64,000 nt of DNA. Source: Paraplanobispora takensis (GTDB lineage: Bacteria > Actinomycetota > Actinomycetes > Streptosporangiales > Streptosporangiaceae). The notes under the pieces were generated by a model that did not search any database, was not told the DNA's origin, and saw only the letters and a program-made list of their open reading frames with translations. This document shows positions 56,055-63,301 of the stretch, one piece after another. Location: contig NZ_BOOK01000029.1 in NCBI RefSeq assembly GCF_016863195.1, forward strand, positions 147,900 to 211,899, read 5' to 3'. The position numbers were made by a program, and so were the translations under genes. Position 1 is the stretch's first letter; the number at the start of each line of letters is the position of its first letter.

Positions 56055-57005
56055 ATGATGCTTGAGACTGCGTATATCGGTGGATACACCCCGGACACCG
56101 GTGGCTCCGGCCCCGGCATCTCCCTTGTCGACCTGGAGGGCGGCAAGACGCTCGCCGAGACGGCGGCCCCGGGCCCGTCCTTCCTGGCCGCCCACCCCCG
56201 CCTGCCGGTGCTGTACGCGGTGGGGGAGAGCGAGCAGGGCACGGTGAGCGTCTTCGCCCGGGGAGCGGACGAGGGCCTGGAGTTGCTCGCCCGGCGTTCC
56301 AGTGAGGGCTCCTCCCCGTGCCACCTGGCGGTGAACCCGGCCGGGACGCTGCTGGCCGTGGCCAACTACGGTGACGGCACGGTGAGCGTGCACGGCATCG
56401 GCGAGGCCGGGCTGCTCACCACCGTCCAGTCCTTCCCCGGCCGCGAGGGCGCCCACGCCCACCAGGCGACCTTCGGCGAGGACGGCGTGCTGTACGTCAC
56501 CGACCTGGGAGCCGACGAGGTCCGCCGCTTCGCAGCCGAGGGGGACCGGGTGGTCGAGCATCCCGACGGCCCGGTACGGCTGGCCGCCGGCATGGGGCCC
56601 CGGCACATGGCGTGGCACGGCGGGCACTGGTACGTGGCCGGGGAGCTGGACGGCACGGTCCGCGCCTACGACGCGGACTGGCGCGAGGTCGCGGTCGCCG
56701 CCGCCAGCGGTGAGCAGGGCGAGAACCACCCCTCGCACCTGGAGGCGCACGACGGCCGCGTCTACGTCGCCAACCGGGGGCCCGACACCATCGCGGTGTT
56801 CTCGGCGCCCGGCCTGGACAGGCTCGCCGAGGTCTCCTGCGGCGGCGCCTGGCCGCGCCACTTCGCGATCACCGGCGGGCGTGTGCACGTCGCCAACCAG
56901 AACTCCGCGGACGTCGCCGTCCTGCCGCTGGAGGACGGGATCCCGCAGGCTCCGGCCGGCAAGCTCTCCGTCGGCACGCCCTCGTGCGTGCTGCCGCTGC
57001 GCTGA
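56055..57005 (+). CDS. Lactonase family protein (seven-bladed propeller, Pgl-like)
   Basis: The 316-residue protein has the lactonase/YbhE fold: TAYIGGYTPDTGGSGPGISL at the start, SSPCHLAVNPAGTLLAVANY, AHAHQATFGEDGVLYVTDLG, GPRHMAWHGGHWYVAGELDG, NHPSHLEAHDGRVYVANRGP and AWPRHFAITGGRVHVANQNS. The repeated xHxxxxxxG blades match 6-phosphogluconolactonase (YbhE type) and muconate-cycloisomerase relatives. Substrate is uncertain. ATG 56055 and ATG 56058 are equivalent; GGGAG precedes them. It converges on glpK. Confidence 0.88.
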   Translation: MMLETAYIGGYTPDTGGSGPGISLVDLEGGKTLAETAAPGPSFLAAHPRLPVLYAVGESEQGTVSVFARGADEGLELLARRSSEGSSPCHLAVNPAGTLLAVANYGDGTVSVHGIGEAGLLTTVQSFPGREGAHAHQATFGEDGVLYVTDLGADEVRRFAAEGDRVVEHPDGPVRLAAGMGPRHMAWHGGHWYVAGELDGTVRAYDADWREVAVAAASGEQGENHPSHLEAHDGRVYVANRGPDTIAVFSAPGLDRLAEVSCGGAWPRHFAITGGRVHVANQNSADVAVLPLEDGIPQAPAGKLSVGTPSCVLPLR

Positions 57006-57094
57006 GCCCCGCCCGCCGTACCGGGTCCGGCGCCGGAGCGGGCCCCCGCCCGCCGTACGGGCCCCGCACAGGGGCGGGCTCCCGCCCTACGGGC

Positions 57095-57115
57095 CCCGCC
57101 CACCCACGGGGCGGG
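57095..57115. terminator. Hairpin between convergent lactonase and glpK genes
   Basis: CCCGCCC (57095-57101) pairs with GGGCGGG (57109-57115). It lies in a GC-rich spacer that also repeats CCGTACGGGCCCCGC-like pieces. Confidence 0.4.
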
Positions 57116-57134
57116 ACCCGGTGCGGCCGGGGGC

Positions 57135-58604
57135 TCAGGCCCAGGAGCGGGCCCGGTCGACGGCCTTGAGCCAGCGGGCGTAGGCGGCGTCGTCGCGCCG
57201 GCCGGGCTCGAAGCGCCGCTGCAGGTCCCAGGTGGCGCGCAGCTCGCCGGCGGAGGACCACACCCCGGAGCCGAGCCCGGCCAGGAAGGCCGCCCCCAGC
57301 GCGGTGGTCTCCTGGATCGCCGGGCGCTCCACCGGGGTGCCGAGCTGGTCGGCCTGGAACTGCATGAGCAGGTCGTTGCCGCTCGCTCCGCCGTCGGCCT
57401 TCAGCGCGGGCATCTTCAGGCCCGCGGCGCCCGTCATGACCTCCACGACGTCCCGCACCTCGAACGCGATCGCCTCCAGGGTCGCCCGGGCCAGATGGCC
57501 CCGGGTGGTTCCCCGGGTGATGCCGAAGACGCTGCCCCGGGCGTCGGGGTCCCAGTGCGGCGCGCCGAGACCGGTCAGGGCGGGGACGAACACCACGCCG
57601 CCGCTGTCGGGGACCGTTCGCGCCAGCGCCTCGGACTCGGGCGCGGTGGCGATCAGGCCGAGCCCGTCGCGCAGCCACTGCACGGCGGCCCCGGTGACGA
57701 AGATCGAGCCCTCCAGGGCGTAGGTGATCTCTCCTGAGGGGGTCTGCCAGGCCACCGTGGTCAGCAGCCCCGCCTGCGACCTGACGATCTCGTTGCCGGT
57801 GTTGATCAGGATGAAGGATCCTGTCCCGTAGGTGCATTTCACATCACCCGGGGTGAAACAGGTCTGCCCGAAGAGCGCGGCCTGCTGGTCCCCGGCCATG
57901 CCGCTGATCGGCAGGTCCAGGCCGAGGAAGGACTCGGGATCGGTCCGGCCGATCTCCCCGTGGTTCGGCACGATCTCCGGCAGCGCGCTCTCCGGGACGC
58001 CGAACAGCTCGCACAGCTCCGGCGACCAGCCGCCCGCCTCCAGGTCGTACAGGAGCGTGCGGGAGGCGTTGGAGGGGTCGGTGACGTGCCGGGCGCCCCC
58101 GGTCATCCGGGCCACCAGATAGGAGTCCACGGTGCCCACGACCGCCCGGCCCCCGGTCACCTCCTCCCAGGAGCGGGGGTCGTGCTCGGCCATCCAGGCG
58201 AACTTGCTGCCGGTGAAGTAGGGGTCCAGCCGCAGGCCGGTCAGCTCGGCGACCCGCGGCTCGTGGCCCGCCTCGCGCAGGCGCGCGCAGAGGCCGGCGG
58301 TGCGGCGGTCCTGCCAGACGATCGCGGGCCGGGGCGCGGCGAGGGTGCGGGTGTCCCAGACCACGGCGGTCTCGCGCTGGTTGGTGATGCCGACGCAGGA
58401 CGGGGCGGTGCCCGACCGGTCCAGTGCGATCCGGCAGGCGGCCAGCGTCGCCTGCCAGATCTCCTCGGGGACGTGCTCCACCCAGCCGGGCTCGGGGAAG
58501 TGCTGAGCGAACTCCCGGTATCCGCGCCCGTCGATCCGTCCGTCCTCGTTCACGATGAGCGCGGTGACTCCGGTGGTACCGGCGTCGATCGCGAGAACCG
58601 GCAT
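57135..58604 (-). CDS. glpK: Glycerol kinase
   Basis: The 489-residue FGGY-family kinase phosphorylates glycerol to sn-glycerol-3-phosphate in the cytosol. It has MPVLAIDAGTTGVTALIVNE, CVGITNQRETAVVWD, IVWQDRRTAGLC, GMAGDQQAALFGQTCFTPGD, CTYGTGSFILINTG and ALKADGGASGNDLLMQFQAD, all standard GlpK blocks. Length is typical. ATG 58604 follows AGAGGAG by seven bases; an in-frame start at 58622 precedes that site. A perfect DasR-type palindrome lies 20-31 bp upstream of the start. No glycerol facilitator or glpD gene is next to it. Confidence 0.93.
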   Translation of the reverse strand: MPVLAIDAGTTGVTALIVNEDGRIDGRGYREFAQHFPEPGWVEHVPEEIWQATLAACRIALDRSGTAPSCVGITNQRETAVVWDTRTLAAPRPAIVWQDRRTAGLCARLREAGHEPRVAELTGLRLDPYFTGSKFAWMAEHDPRSWEEVTGGRAVVGTVDSYLVARMTGGARHVTDPSNASRTLLYDLEAGGWSPELCELFGVPESALPEIVPNHGEIGRTDPESFLGLDLPISGMAGDQQAALFGQTCFTPGDVKCTYGTGSFILINTGNEIVRSQAGLLTTVAWQTPSGEITYALEGSIFVTGAAVQWLRDGLGLIATAPESEALARTVPDSGGVVFVPALTGLGAPHWDPDARGSVFGITRGTTRGHLARATLEAIAFEVRDVVEVMTGAAGLKMPALKADGGASGNDLLMQFQADQLGTPVERPAIQETTALGAAFLAGLGSGVWSSAGELRATWDLQRRFEPGRRDDAAYARWLKAVDRARSWA

Positions 58605-58623
58605 ACGAGCACTCCTCTTCATT

Positions 58624-58635
58624 TGGTCTAGACCA
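58624..58635. promoter_or_regulatory. DasR-type (GntR/HutC) operator in the glpK leader
   Basis: TGGTCTAGACCA is a perfect 12-bp palindrome and matches the core DasR-responsive element of Streptomyces. Its position just upstream of the glpK ribosome-binding site would let a GntR repressor block transcription. Confidence 0.8.
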
Positions 58636-58746
58636 TTGGCATACGGGGAAGGCAGAATGCGGAACGTCGGCGGCGAAATCCCCCGCCGGCCGCTTCACCC
58701 CACTTAGTCTGGCCGTCTTGCCTCGGAACCACCACCGGAGGATGCC

Positions 58747-59772
58747 ATGCGTATTGGAGTGTTGACCGGGGGCGGCGACTGCCCCGGCCTGAACGCCGTT
58801 ATCCGCGCCGTCGTGCGCAAGGGTGTGGGCGTCTACGGACACGAGTTCGTCGGATTCCGCGACGGCTGGCGCGGTCCGCTCGAGGGCGAGACCATGCCGC
58901 TGGACATCCAGGCGGTCAGGGGCATCCTGCCGCGCGGTGGCACGATCCTGGGCTCGTCGCGGACCAACCCGATCAAGATCGAGGGCGGCGTCGAGAAGAT
59001 CAAGGACAACCTCGCCTCCATGGGGGTCGACGCCCTCATCGCGATCGGCGGCGAGGACACCCTCGGTGTCGCCAAGCAGCTCTTCGACAAGGACGTGAAG
59101 GTCGTCGGGGTGCCCAAGACGATCGACAACGACCTCAACGCCACCGACTACACCTTCGGCTTCGACACGGCCGTCAACATCGCCATGGAGGCGATCGACC
59201 GGCTGCACACCACCGCCGAGTCCCACCACCGCGCGCTGATCTGCGAGGTCATGGGCCGTCACGCGGGCTGGATCGCGCTGCACGCCGGCATGGCGGCGGG
59301 CGCCAACGTCATCCTCATCCCGGAGAAGCCCTTCGACATCGACCGGGTCTGCGCCTACGTCGAGTCGCGCTTCAAGACCCGCTACGCGCCGATCATCGTG
59401 GTCGCCGAGGGCGCCCACCCGATGGAGGGCCAGATGGCCCTGCAGGACGGCGAGCTCGACGCCTTCGGCCACGTCCGGCTGGGCGGCATCGGCGAGACGC
59501 TCGCCAAGGAGATCGAGAAGCGGACCGGCAAGGAGGCCCGCACCACCGTGCTCGGCCACATCCAGCGCGGCGGCACGCCCACCGCCTTCGATCGGGTGCT
59601 CGCCACCCGCTTCGGCCTGCGGGCCATCGACGCGGTGCACGAGGGCGAGTTCGGCACGATGGTTGCCCTGCGGGGCACCGAGATCGTCCCGGTCGGCCTG
59701 GACGAGGCGACCAGTGAACTGAAGACCGTGCCGGTCGACCGCTACGCGGAGGCGGAGGTCTTCTTCGGCTGA
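58747..59772 (+). CDS. pfkA: 6-phosphofructokinase with pyrophosphate-type active-site residues
   Basis: The 341-residue enzyme phosphorylates fructose-6-phosphate. It has the PFK blocks RIGVLTGGGDCPGLNAVIRA, GGTILGSSRTNP, GVPKTIDNDLNATDYTFGFD (catalytic TIDND) and MGRHAGWIALHAG. The phosphoryl-donor determinants are IGGEDTLG with Asp104 and PKTIDND with Lys124. In ATP-dependent PFKs both positions are Gly; Asp104/Lys124 is the PPi-dependent pattern, as in the Amycolatopsis methanolica enzyme. So the enzyme is predicted to use pyrophosphate. GGAGGATGCC precedes ATG 58747. It is divergent from glpK. Confidence 0.9.
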   Translation: MRIGVLTGGGDCPGLNAVIRAVVRKGVGVYGHEFVGFRDGWRGPLEGETMPLDIQAVRGILPRGGTILGSSRTNPIKIEGGVEKIKDNLASMGVDALIAIGGEDTLGVAKQLFDKDVKVVGVPKTIDNDLNATDYTFGFDTAVNIAMEAIDRLHTTAESHHRALICEVMGRHAGWIALHAGMAAGANVILIPEKPFDIDRVCAYVESRFKTRYAPIIVVAEGAHPMEGQMALQDGELDAFGHVRLGGIGETLAKEIEKRTGKEARTTVLGHIQRGGTPTAFDRVLATRFGLRAIDAVHEGEFGTMVALRGTEIVPVGLDEATSELKTVPVDRYAEAEVFFG

Positions 59773-59798
59773 CGGCTGACAGCCGCCCGCACGGCTCC

Positions 59799-59829
59799 GG
59801 GCCGGGACCGCCCTCCGGCGGCCCGGCCC
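59799..59829 (+). terminator. Terminator hairpin after the phosphofructokinase gene
   Basis: GGGCCGGG and CCGCC (59799-59812, one bulged A) pair with GGCGG and CCCGGCCC (59817-59829) around a four-base loop, 27 bp after the stop. Confidence 0.7.
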
Positions 59830-59916
59830 GGCGCCGTCCGGCGTGCAAGCCGTTTGCAAGCGGTCCGTCCTAACCTCGCGTGCGCAAGGCGGTTCACCGC
59901 CCGGCACCCCCTCCAA

Positions 59917-59964
59917 GTACGGCTTGCGCCTCGATAAGGCGGCCCACGGAGGCGCAAGCCGTAC
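59917..59964. repeat. 16-bp perfect inverted repeat with 16-nt loop
   Basis: GTACGGCTTGCGCCTC (59917-59932) is the exact reverse complement of 59949-59964. The motif GCAAGCCG also occurs upstream near 59846. It is in the ~290-bp gap between the phosphofructokinase and sensor-kinase genes; no T-run follows. Confidence 0.8.
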
Positions 59965-60049
59965 GATCCCGCGCCGGAACACGGGACGGACCCCTCCCGG
60001 CTGTCCGCCCGGCCGCGTCGTCGCAGCGTGCGGCCGGTGACATGGCCGA

Positions 60050-60055
60050 TAGGGT
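60050..60055 (+). promoter_or_regulatory. Putative -10 (TAGGGT) of the sensor-kinase gene
   Basis: TAGGGT ends six bases before ATG 60062, consistent with a leaderless message and favouring ATG 60062 over GTG 60059. Confidence 0.45.
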
Positions 60056-60061
60056 CGAGTG

Positions 60062-61174
60062 ATGACGGCAGTGGAGGGATCGTTCTGGCGGACCGTCGCG
60101 GTCTTCCGCGCCGCCTCCCTCGTCTACGCGCTGGTCGTGTTCCTGCGCGCCGGGGGATACGCCCACCCGGCGATCGGCTGGCTGGTGCTCGGCGTCATGG
60201 CCCTGTGGACCGTCGCCACCGTCTTCGCCTACTCCGTCGAGGAGTTCAGGGGCCGGCCGCTGCTGGCCGCCGACATGCTCGTCACCGTCGGATGCCTGCT
60301 GGCCACCCCCGCGGTGCAGGGGGGCTACCGGGAGGACAGCCTGCCGATCACCGCCACCTGGATGGGCGGCGCGGTGCTGGCCTGGGGGGTGTACGGCGGG
60401 CGCCGGGTGGGAGCGGTGGCGGCCGCCATCGTGTCGCTGGCCGACCTGTGGATGCGCGGGGCGGGCGGCATGGAGTTCGAGAAGCTGCCGATCAACGGGA
60501 CCGTGCTGCTGTTCCTGGCCGGCGTGCTGGTCGGGCACGTCGCCCGGCTGGCCAGGAAGGCCGAGGCGCGCATGCAGGAGGCGATCGAGCTGGAGGCCGC
60601 CGGCCGCGAGCGCGAACGGCTCGCGCGGGGCATCCACGACTCGGTGCTGCAGGTGCTGGCCCTGGTGCAGCGGCGCGGGCAGGAGGTCGGCGGCGAGGCC
60701 GCCGAGCTGGGCCGCCTCGCCGGCGAGCAGGAGGCCGCGCTGCGCGAGCTGGTCAGCCTCCGGCCCGGCACGCCCCCCGAGGGCTCGGTGGACCTGCGCG
60801 TCCTGCTGCAGCGGTACGGCTCGGGCTCGGTCACCGTCTCGGTCCCGGGCACCCCGCTGACCCTGCCGGCCGCCGTGGCCGGCGAGCTGTCCGCGGCCGT
60901 CGGGGCCGCGCTGGACAACGTGGCCCGGCACTGCGGGGAGCGGGCCCCGGCGTGGGTGTTCGCCGAGAGCGACGACGGGACGGTCACCGTGACCGTCCGC
61001 GACGAGGGGCCGGGCATCCCCGAGGGCCGCCTGGAGCAGGCCGCCGCCACCGGCCGGCTGGGCATGGCCCAGTCGATCCGCGGACGGGTGGAGGACCTGG
61101 GCGGGGCGGTCACGGTCGTCTCCGCCCCCGGCCGGGGCACCGAGATCGAGATGTCCGTCCCGCAGCCGCGGTAG
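60062..61174 (+). CDS. Two-component sensor histidine kinase (NarL-type partner, MacS-like)
   Basis: The 370-residue membrane kinase has about five to six N-terminal helices forming a MacS-type sensor (residues 10-170). A HisKA_3 dimerisation domain follows with ERLARGIHDSVLQVLALVQR (phospho-acceptor His192). The HATPase domain has AVGAALDNVARHCGERAP (N-box), VRDEGPGIPEGRL (G1) and GTEIEMSVP. The signal is unknown. The response regulator gene follows after 55 bp and is its evident partner. Confidence 0.9.
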   Translation: MTAVEGSFWRTVAVFRAASLVYALVVFLRAGGYAHPAIGWLVLGVMALWTVATVFAYSVEEFRGRPLLAADMLVTVGCLLATPAVQGGYREDSLPITATWMGGAVLAWGVYGGRRVGAVAAAIVSLADLWMRGAGGMEFEKLPINGTVLLFLAGVLVGHVARLARKAEARMQEAIELEAAGRERERLARGIHDSVLQVLALVQRRGQEVGGEAAELGRLAGEQEAALRELVSLRPGTPPEGSVDLRVLLQRYGSGSVTVSVPGTPLTLPAAVAGELSAAVGAALDNVARHCGERAPAWVFAESDDGTVTVTVRDEGPGIPEGRLEQAAATGRLGMAQSIRGRVEDLGGAVTVVSAPGRGTEIEMSVPQPR

Positions 61175-61217
61175 GGACCGCTCTCCCCGGTGATCGCCGG
61201 GGCCGGGAGTCTCGTCC

Positions 61218-61223
61218 TAAGCT
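61218..61223 (+). promoter_or_regulatory. Putative -10 (TAAGCT) of the response-regulator gene
   Basis: TAAGCT ends six bases before GTG 61230, and no ribosome-binding site is present, so the gene may be transcribed separately as a leaderless message. Confidence 0.45.
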
Positions 61224-61229
61224 GGTCGG

Positions 61230-61868
61230 GTGCGCGTGATGGTGGTGGACGACCACCCGATGTGGCGGGACGGGGTGGCCAGGGACCTGGCCGAGGCCGG
61301 ATACGAGGTGGTGGCCGCGGTCGGCGAGGGCGCCCAGGCGCTGCGCGTGGCCGCGGCCGTACGACCCGAGATCGTCGTACTGGACCTGCAGCTGCCCGAC
61401 CTGTCCGGGGTGGAGGTGGCCAGGGGCCTGGCCGCGGCGGATCCGCCGCCCCGGGTGCTGGTGCTGTCGGCCAGCGGTGAGCAGGACGACGTGCTGGAGG
61501 CGGTCAAGGCCGGTGCGGCCGGATACCTGCTGAAGTCCGCGAGCAAGGAGGATTTCCTGGAGGCCGTGCGCCGCACCGCCGGGGGCGAGGCGGTGTTCAC
61601 CCCCGGGCTGGCCGGCCTCGTGCTGGGGGAGTACCGCCGGCTGGCCGCCCAGCCCGCCCCCGCGCAGGGCCCGCGCCTGACCGACCGGGAGACCGAGGTG
61701 CTCCGGCTGGTCGCCAAGGGACTGTCCTACAAGCAGATCGCCGAGCGGCTGGTGCTCTCGCACCGGACCGTCCAGAACCACGTGCAGAACACGCTGAACA
61801 AGCTCCAGCTCCACAACCGCGTCGAGCTCGTGCGGTACGCCATCGAGCAGGGACTCGACGAGTCCTAG
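61230..61868 (+). CDS. NarL/LuxR-type response regulator
   Basis: The 212-residue regulator has a receiver domain (MVVDDHPMWRDGVARDLAEA, phospho-acceptor Asp52 in EIVVLDLQLPDLSGVEVARG, VLVLSASGEQDDVLEAVKAG, GYLLKSASKEDFLEAVR). A C-terminal LuxR helix-turn-helix follows (LTDRETEVLRLVAKGLSYKQ, ERLVLSHRTVQNHVQNTLNK). It is the partner of the preceding kinase by position. Targets are unknown. Confidence 0.92.
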   Translation: MRVMVVDDHPMWRDGVARDLAEAGYEVVAAVGEGAQALRVAAAVRPEIVVLDLQLPDLSGVEVARGLAAADPPPRVLVLSASGEQDDVLEAVKAGAAGYLLKSASKEDFLEAVRRTAGGEAVFTPGLAGLVLGEYRRLAAQPAPAQGPRLTDRETEVLRLVAKGLSYKQIAERLVLSHRTVQNHVQNTLNKLQLHNRVELVRYAIEQGLDES

Positions 61869-61975
61869 GCGGGACTAAAGTGACCGGGACGCGGCGTTGC
61901 CAGATAGCGGTTCCGCGAGACACTGACTCCAGCGGTACGTTCCCCGTCCCCCGCTGTTCCACCGGAGGTTCCACC

Positions 61976-63178
61976 ATGACCATGTCCGCCCTGGGCGAGC
62001 CCTGCGTTCTGCTCAAGCTGGGCGAGGTCGTCCTCAAGGGAAACAACCGTGAGGTCTTCGAACGGCGGCTGCAGGCCAACATCCGGACGGCGCTGAAGGA
62101 GTTCCCCTTCAAGGTCGACCTGCGCCAGCGCCACGGCGTCATCGCGGTCTTCCTGCCCGAGGGGACCGACGCCGAGGTCGCCGACGCGGTCGCCGAGCGG
62201 ATCACCTACGTCCCCGGCCTGGTCTGGGTCCACCGGGCCTGGCGGGTGGCCAAGGACCCGGGCGCGGTCACCAAGGCCGCCATCGAGCTGCTGGCCGACC
62301 GCGAGGACGTCAGGCGCGGCGTCTCCTTCGCCGTGCGCTCGCGCCGCCGCGACAAGCGCTTCCCGCTGACCTCCATGCAGATCGACCGCACGGTCGGCGG
62401 CGAGCTCAACGACATCTACGGCCTGCCGGTCGACCTGAAGAACCCCGAGCTGGTGGTCTCCATCGAGGTGGACCGCGACGAGGTCTTCGTCTACACCGGC
62501 GGCCTGCCCGGCCAGGGCGGCCTGCCGGTCGGCACCAGCGGCCGGGGCCTGGTCCTGATGTCCGGCGGCATCGACTCGCCGGTGGCCGCCTACCGGATGA
62601 TGCGCCGCGGCCTGCGCGTGGACTTCCTGCACTTCTCCGGGATCCCGTTCACCACCTCGGAGTCCATCTACAAGGCGTACGCGCTGGTGCGGGCCCTGGA
62701 CAGGTTCCAGGGCGGGTCCCGCCTGTGGGTCGTCCCGTTCGGCAAGGCGCAGCAGTCGATCAAGGCCTCCGGCCAGGACCGCCTGGCGGTCATCGCGCAG
62801 CGCCGCCTGATGCTGAAGACCGCCGAGGAGGTCGCGCACCGCCTGAAGGCCGGGGCGCTGGTGACCGGCGACTCCCTGGGCCAGGTCTCCTCCCAGACCC
62901 TGCAGAACATCACCGCCCAGGACGACGCGGTCGACCTGCCGATCCTGCGCCCGCTCATCGGCCTCGACAAGACCGAGATCATGGCCACCGCCCGGCGGAT
63001 CGGCACGCTGGCGATCTCCGAGCTCCCCGACGAGGACTGCTGCACCCTGCTGGCCCCCCGCCGCGCGGAGACCGCCGCCAAGATCGCCGATCTGAAGCAG
63101 ATCGAGAGGCGCCTCGACGCCGAGGAGCTCGCGGTCCAGCTCGCCGGATCCCTGCAGGAGTACAAGCTGGAGGGCTGA
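61976..63178 (+). CDS. thiI: tRNA 4-thiouridine synthetase ThiI
   Basis: The 400-residue enzyme makes 4-thiouridine at position 8 of tRNA. The order is a ferredoxin-like/THUMP N-terminus (CVLLKLGEVVLKGNNREVFE, RRLQANIRTALKEFPFKVDL), then the PP-loop adenylation domain with LMSGGIDSPVAAYRMMRRGL starting near residue 194. ISELPDEDCCTLLAPRRAET lies at the end. There is no C-terminal rhodanese domain, as in many bacteria, so sulfur must come from another carrier; the CC pair could act in its place. GGAGG precedes ATG 61976. A longer in-frame reading to 61880 lacks this site. Confidence 0.92.
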   Translation: MTMSALGEPCVLLKLGEVVLKGNNREVFERRLQANIRTALKEFPFKVDLRQRHGVIAVFLPEGTDAEVADAVAERITYVPGLVWVHRAWRVAKDPGAVTKAAIELLADREDVRRGVSFAVRSRRRDKRFPLTSMQIDRTVGGELNDIYGLPVDLKNPELVVSIEVDRDEVFVYTGGLPGQGGLPVGTSGRGLVLMSGGIDSPVAAYRMMRRGLRVDFLHFSGIPFTTSESIYKAYALVRALDRFQGGSRLWVVPFGKAQQSIKASGQDRLAVIAQRRLMLKTAEEVAHRLKAGALVTGDSLGQVSSQTLQNITAQDDAVDLPILRPLIGLDKTEIMATARRIGTLAISELPDEDCCTLLAPRRAETAAKIADLKQIERRLDAEELAVQLAGSLQEYKLEG

Positions 63179-63217
63179 GCGCGGGGCCCGTGAAAGAGGG
63201 GCGTACGCCACGTCGGG

Positions 63218-63235
63218 AGGGGACTTTCGTCCCCT
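63218..63235 (+). terminator. Short hairpin after thiI
   Basis: AGGGGAC (63218-63224) pairs with GTCCCCT (63229-63235) around TTTC. It lies 40 bp after the thiI stop and could terminate thiI or shape the leader of the next gene. Confidence 0.5.
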
Positions 63236-63301
63236 CAGCGGTCTCATCTCCACGCCGATGGATCCGGCGGAACCGCAGATGAAGATGAGATGAGATCCGC
63301 C

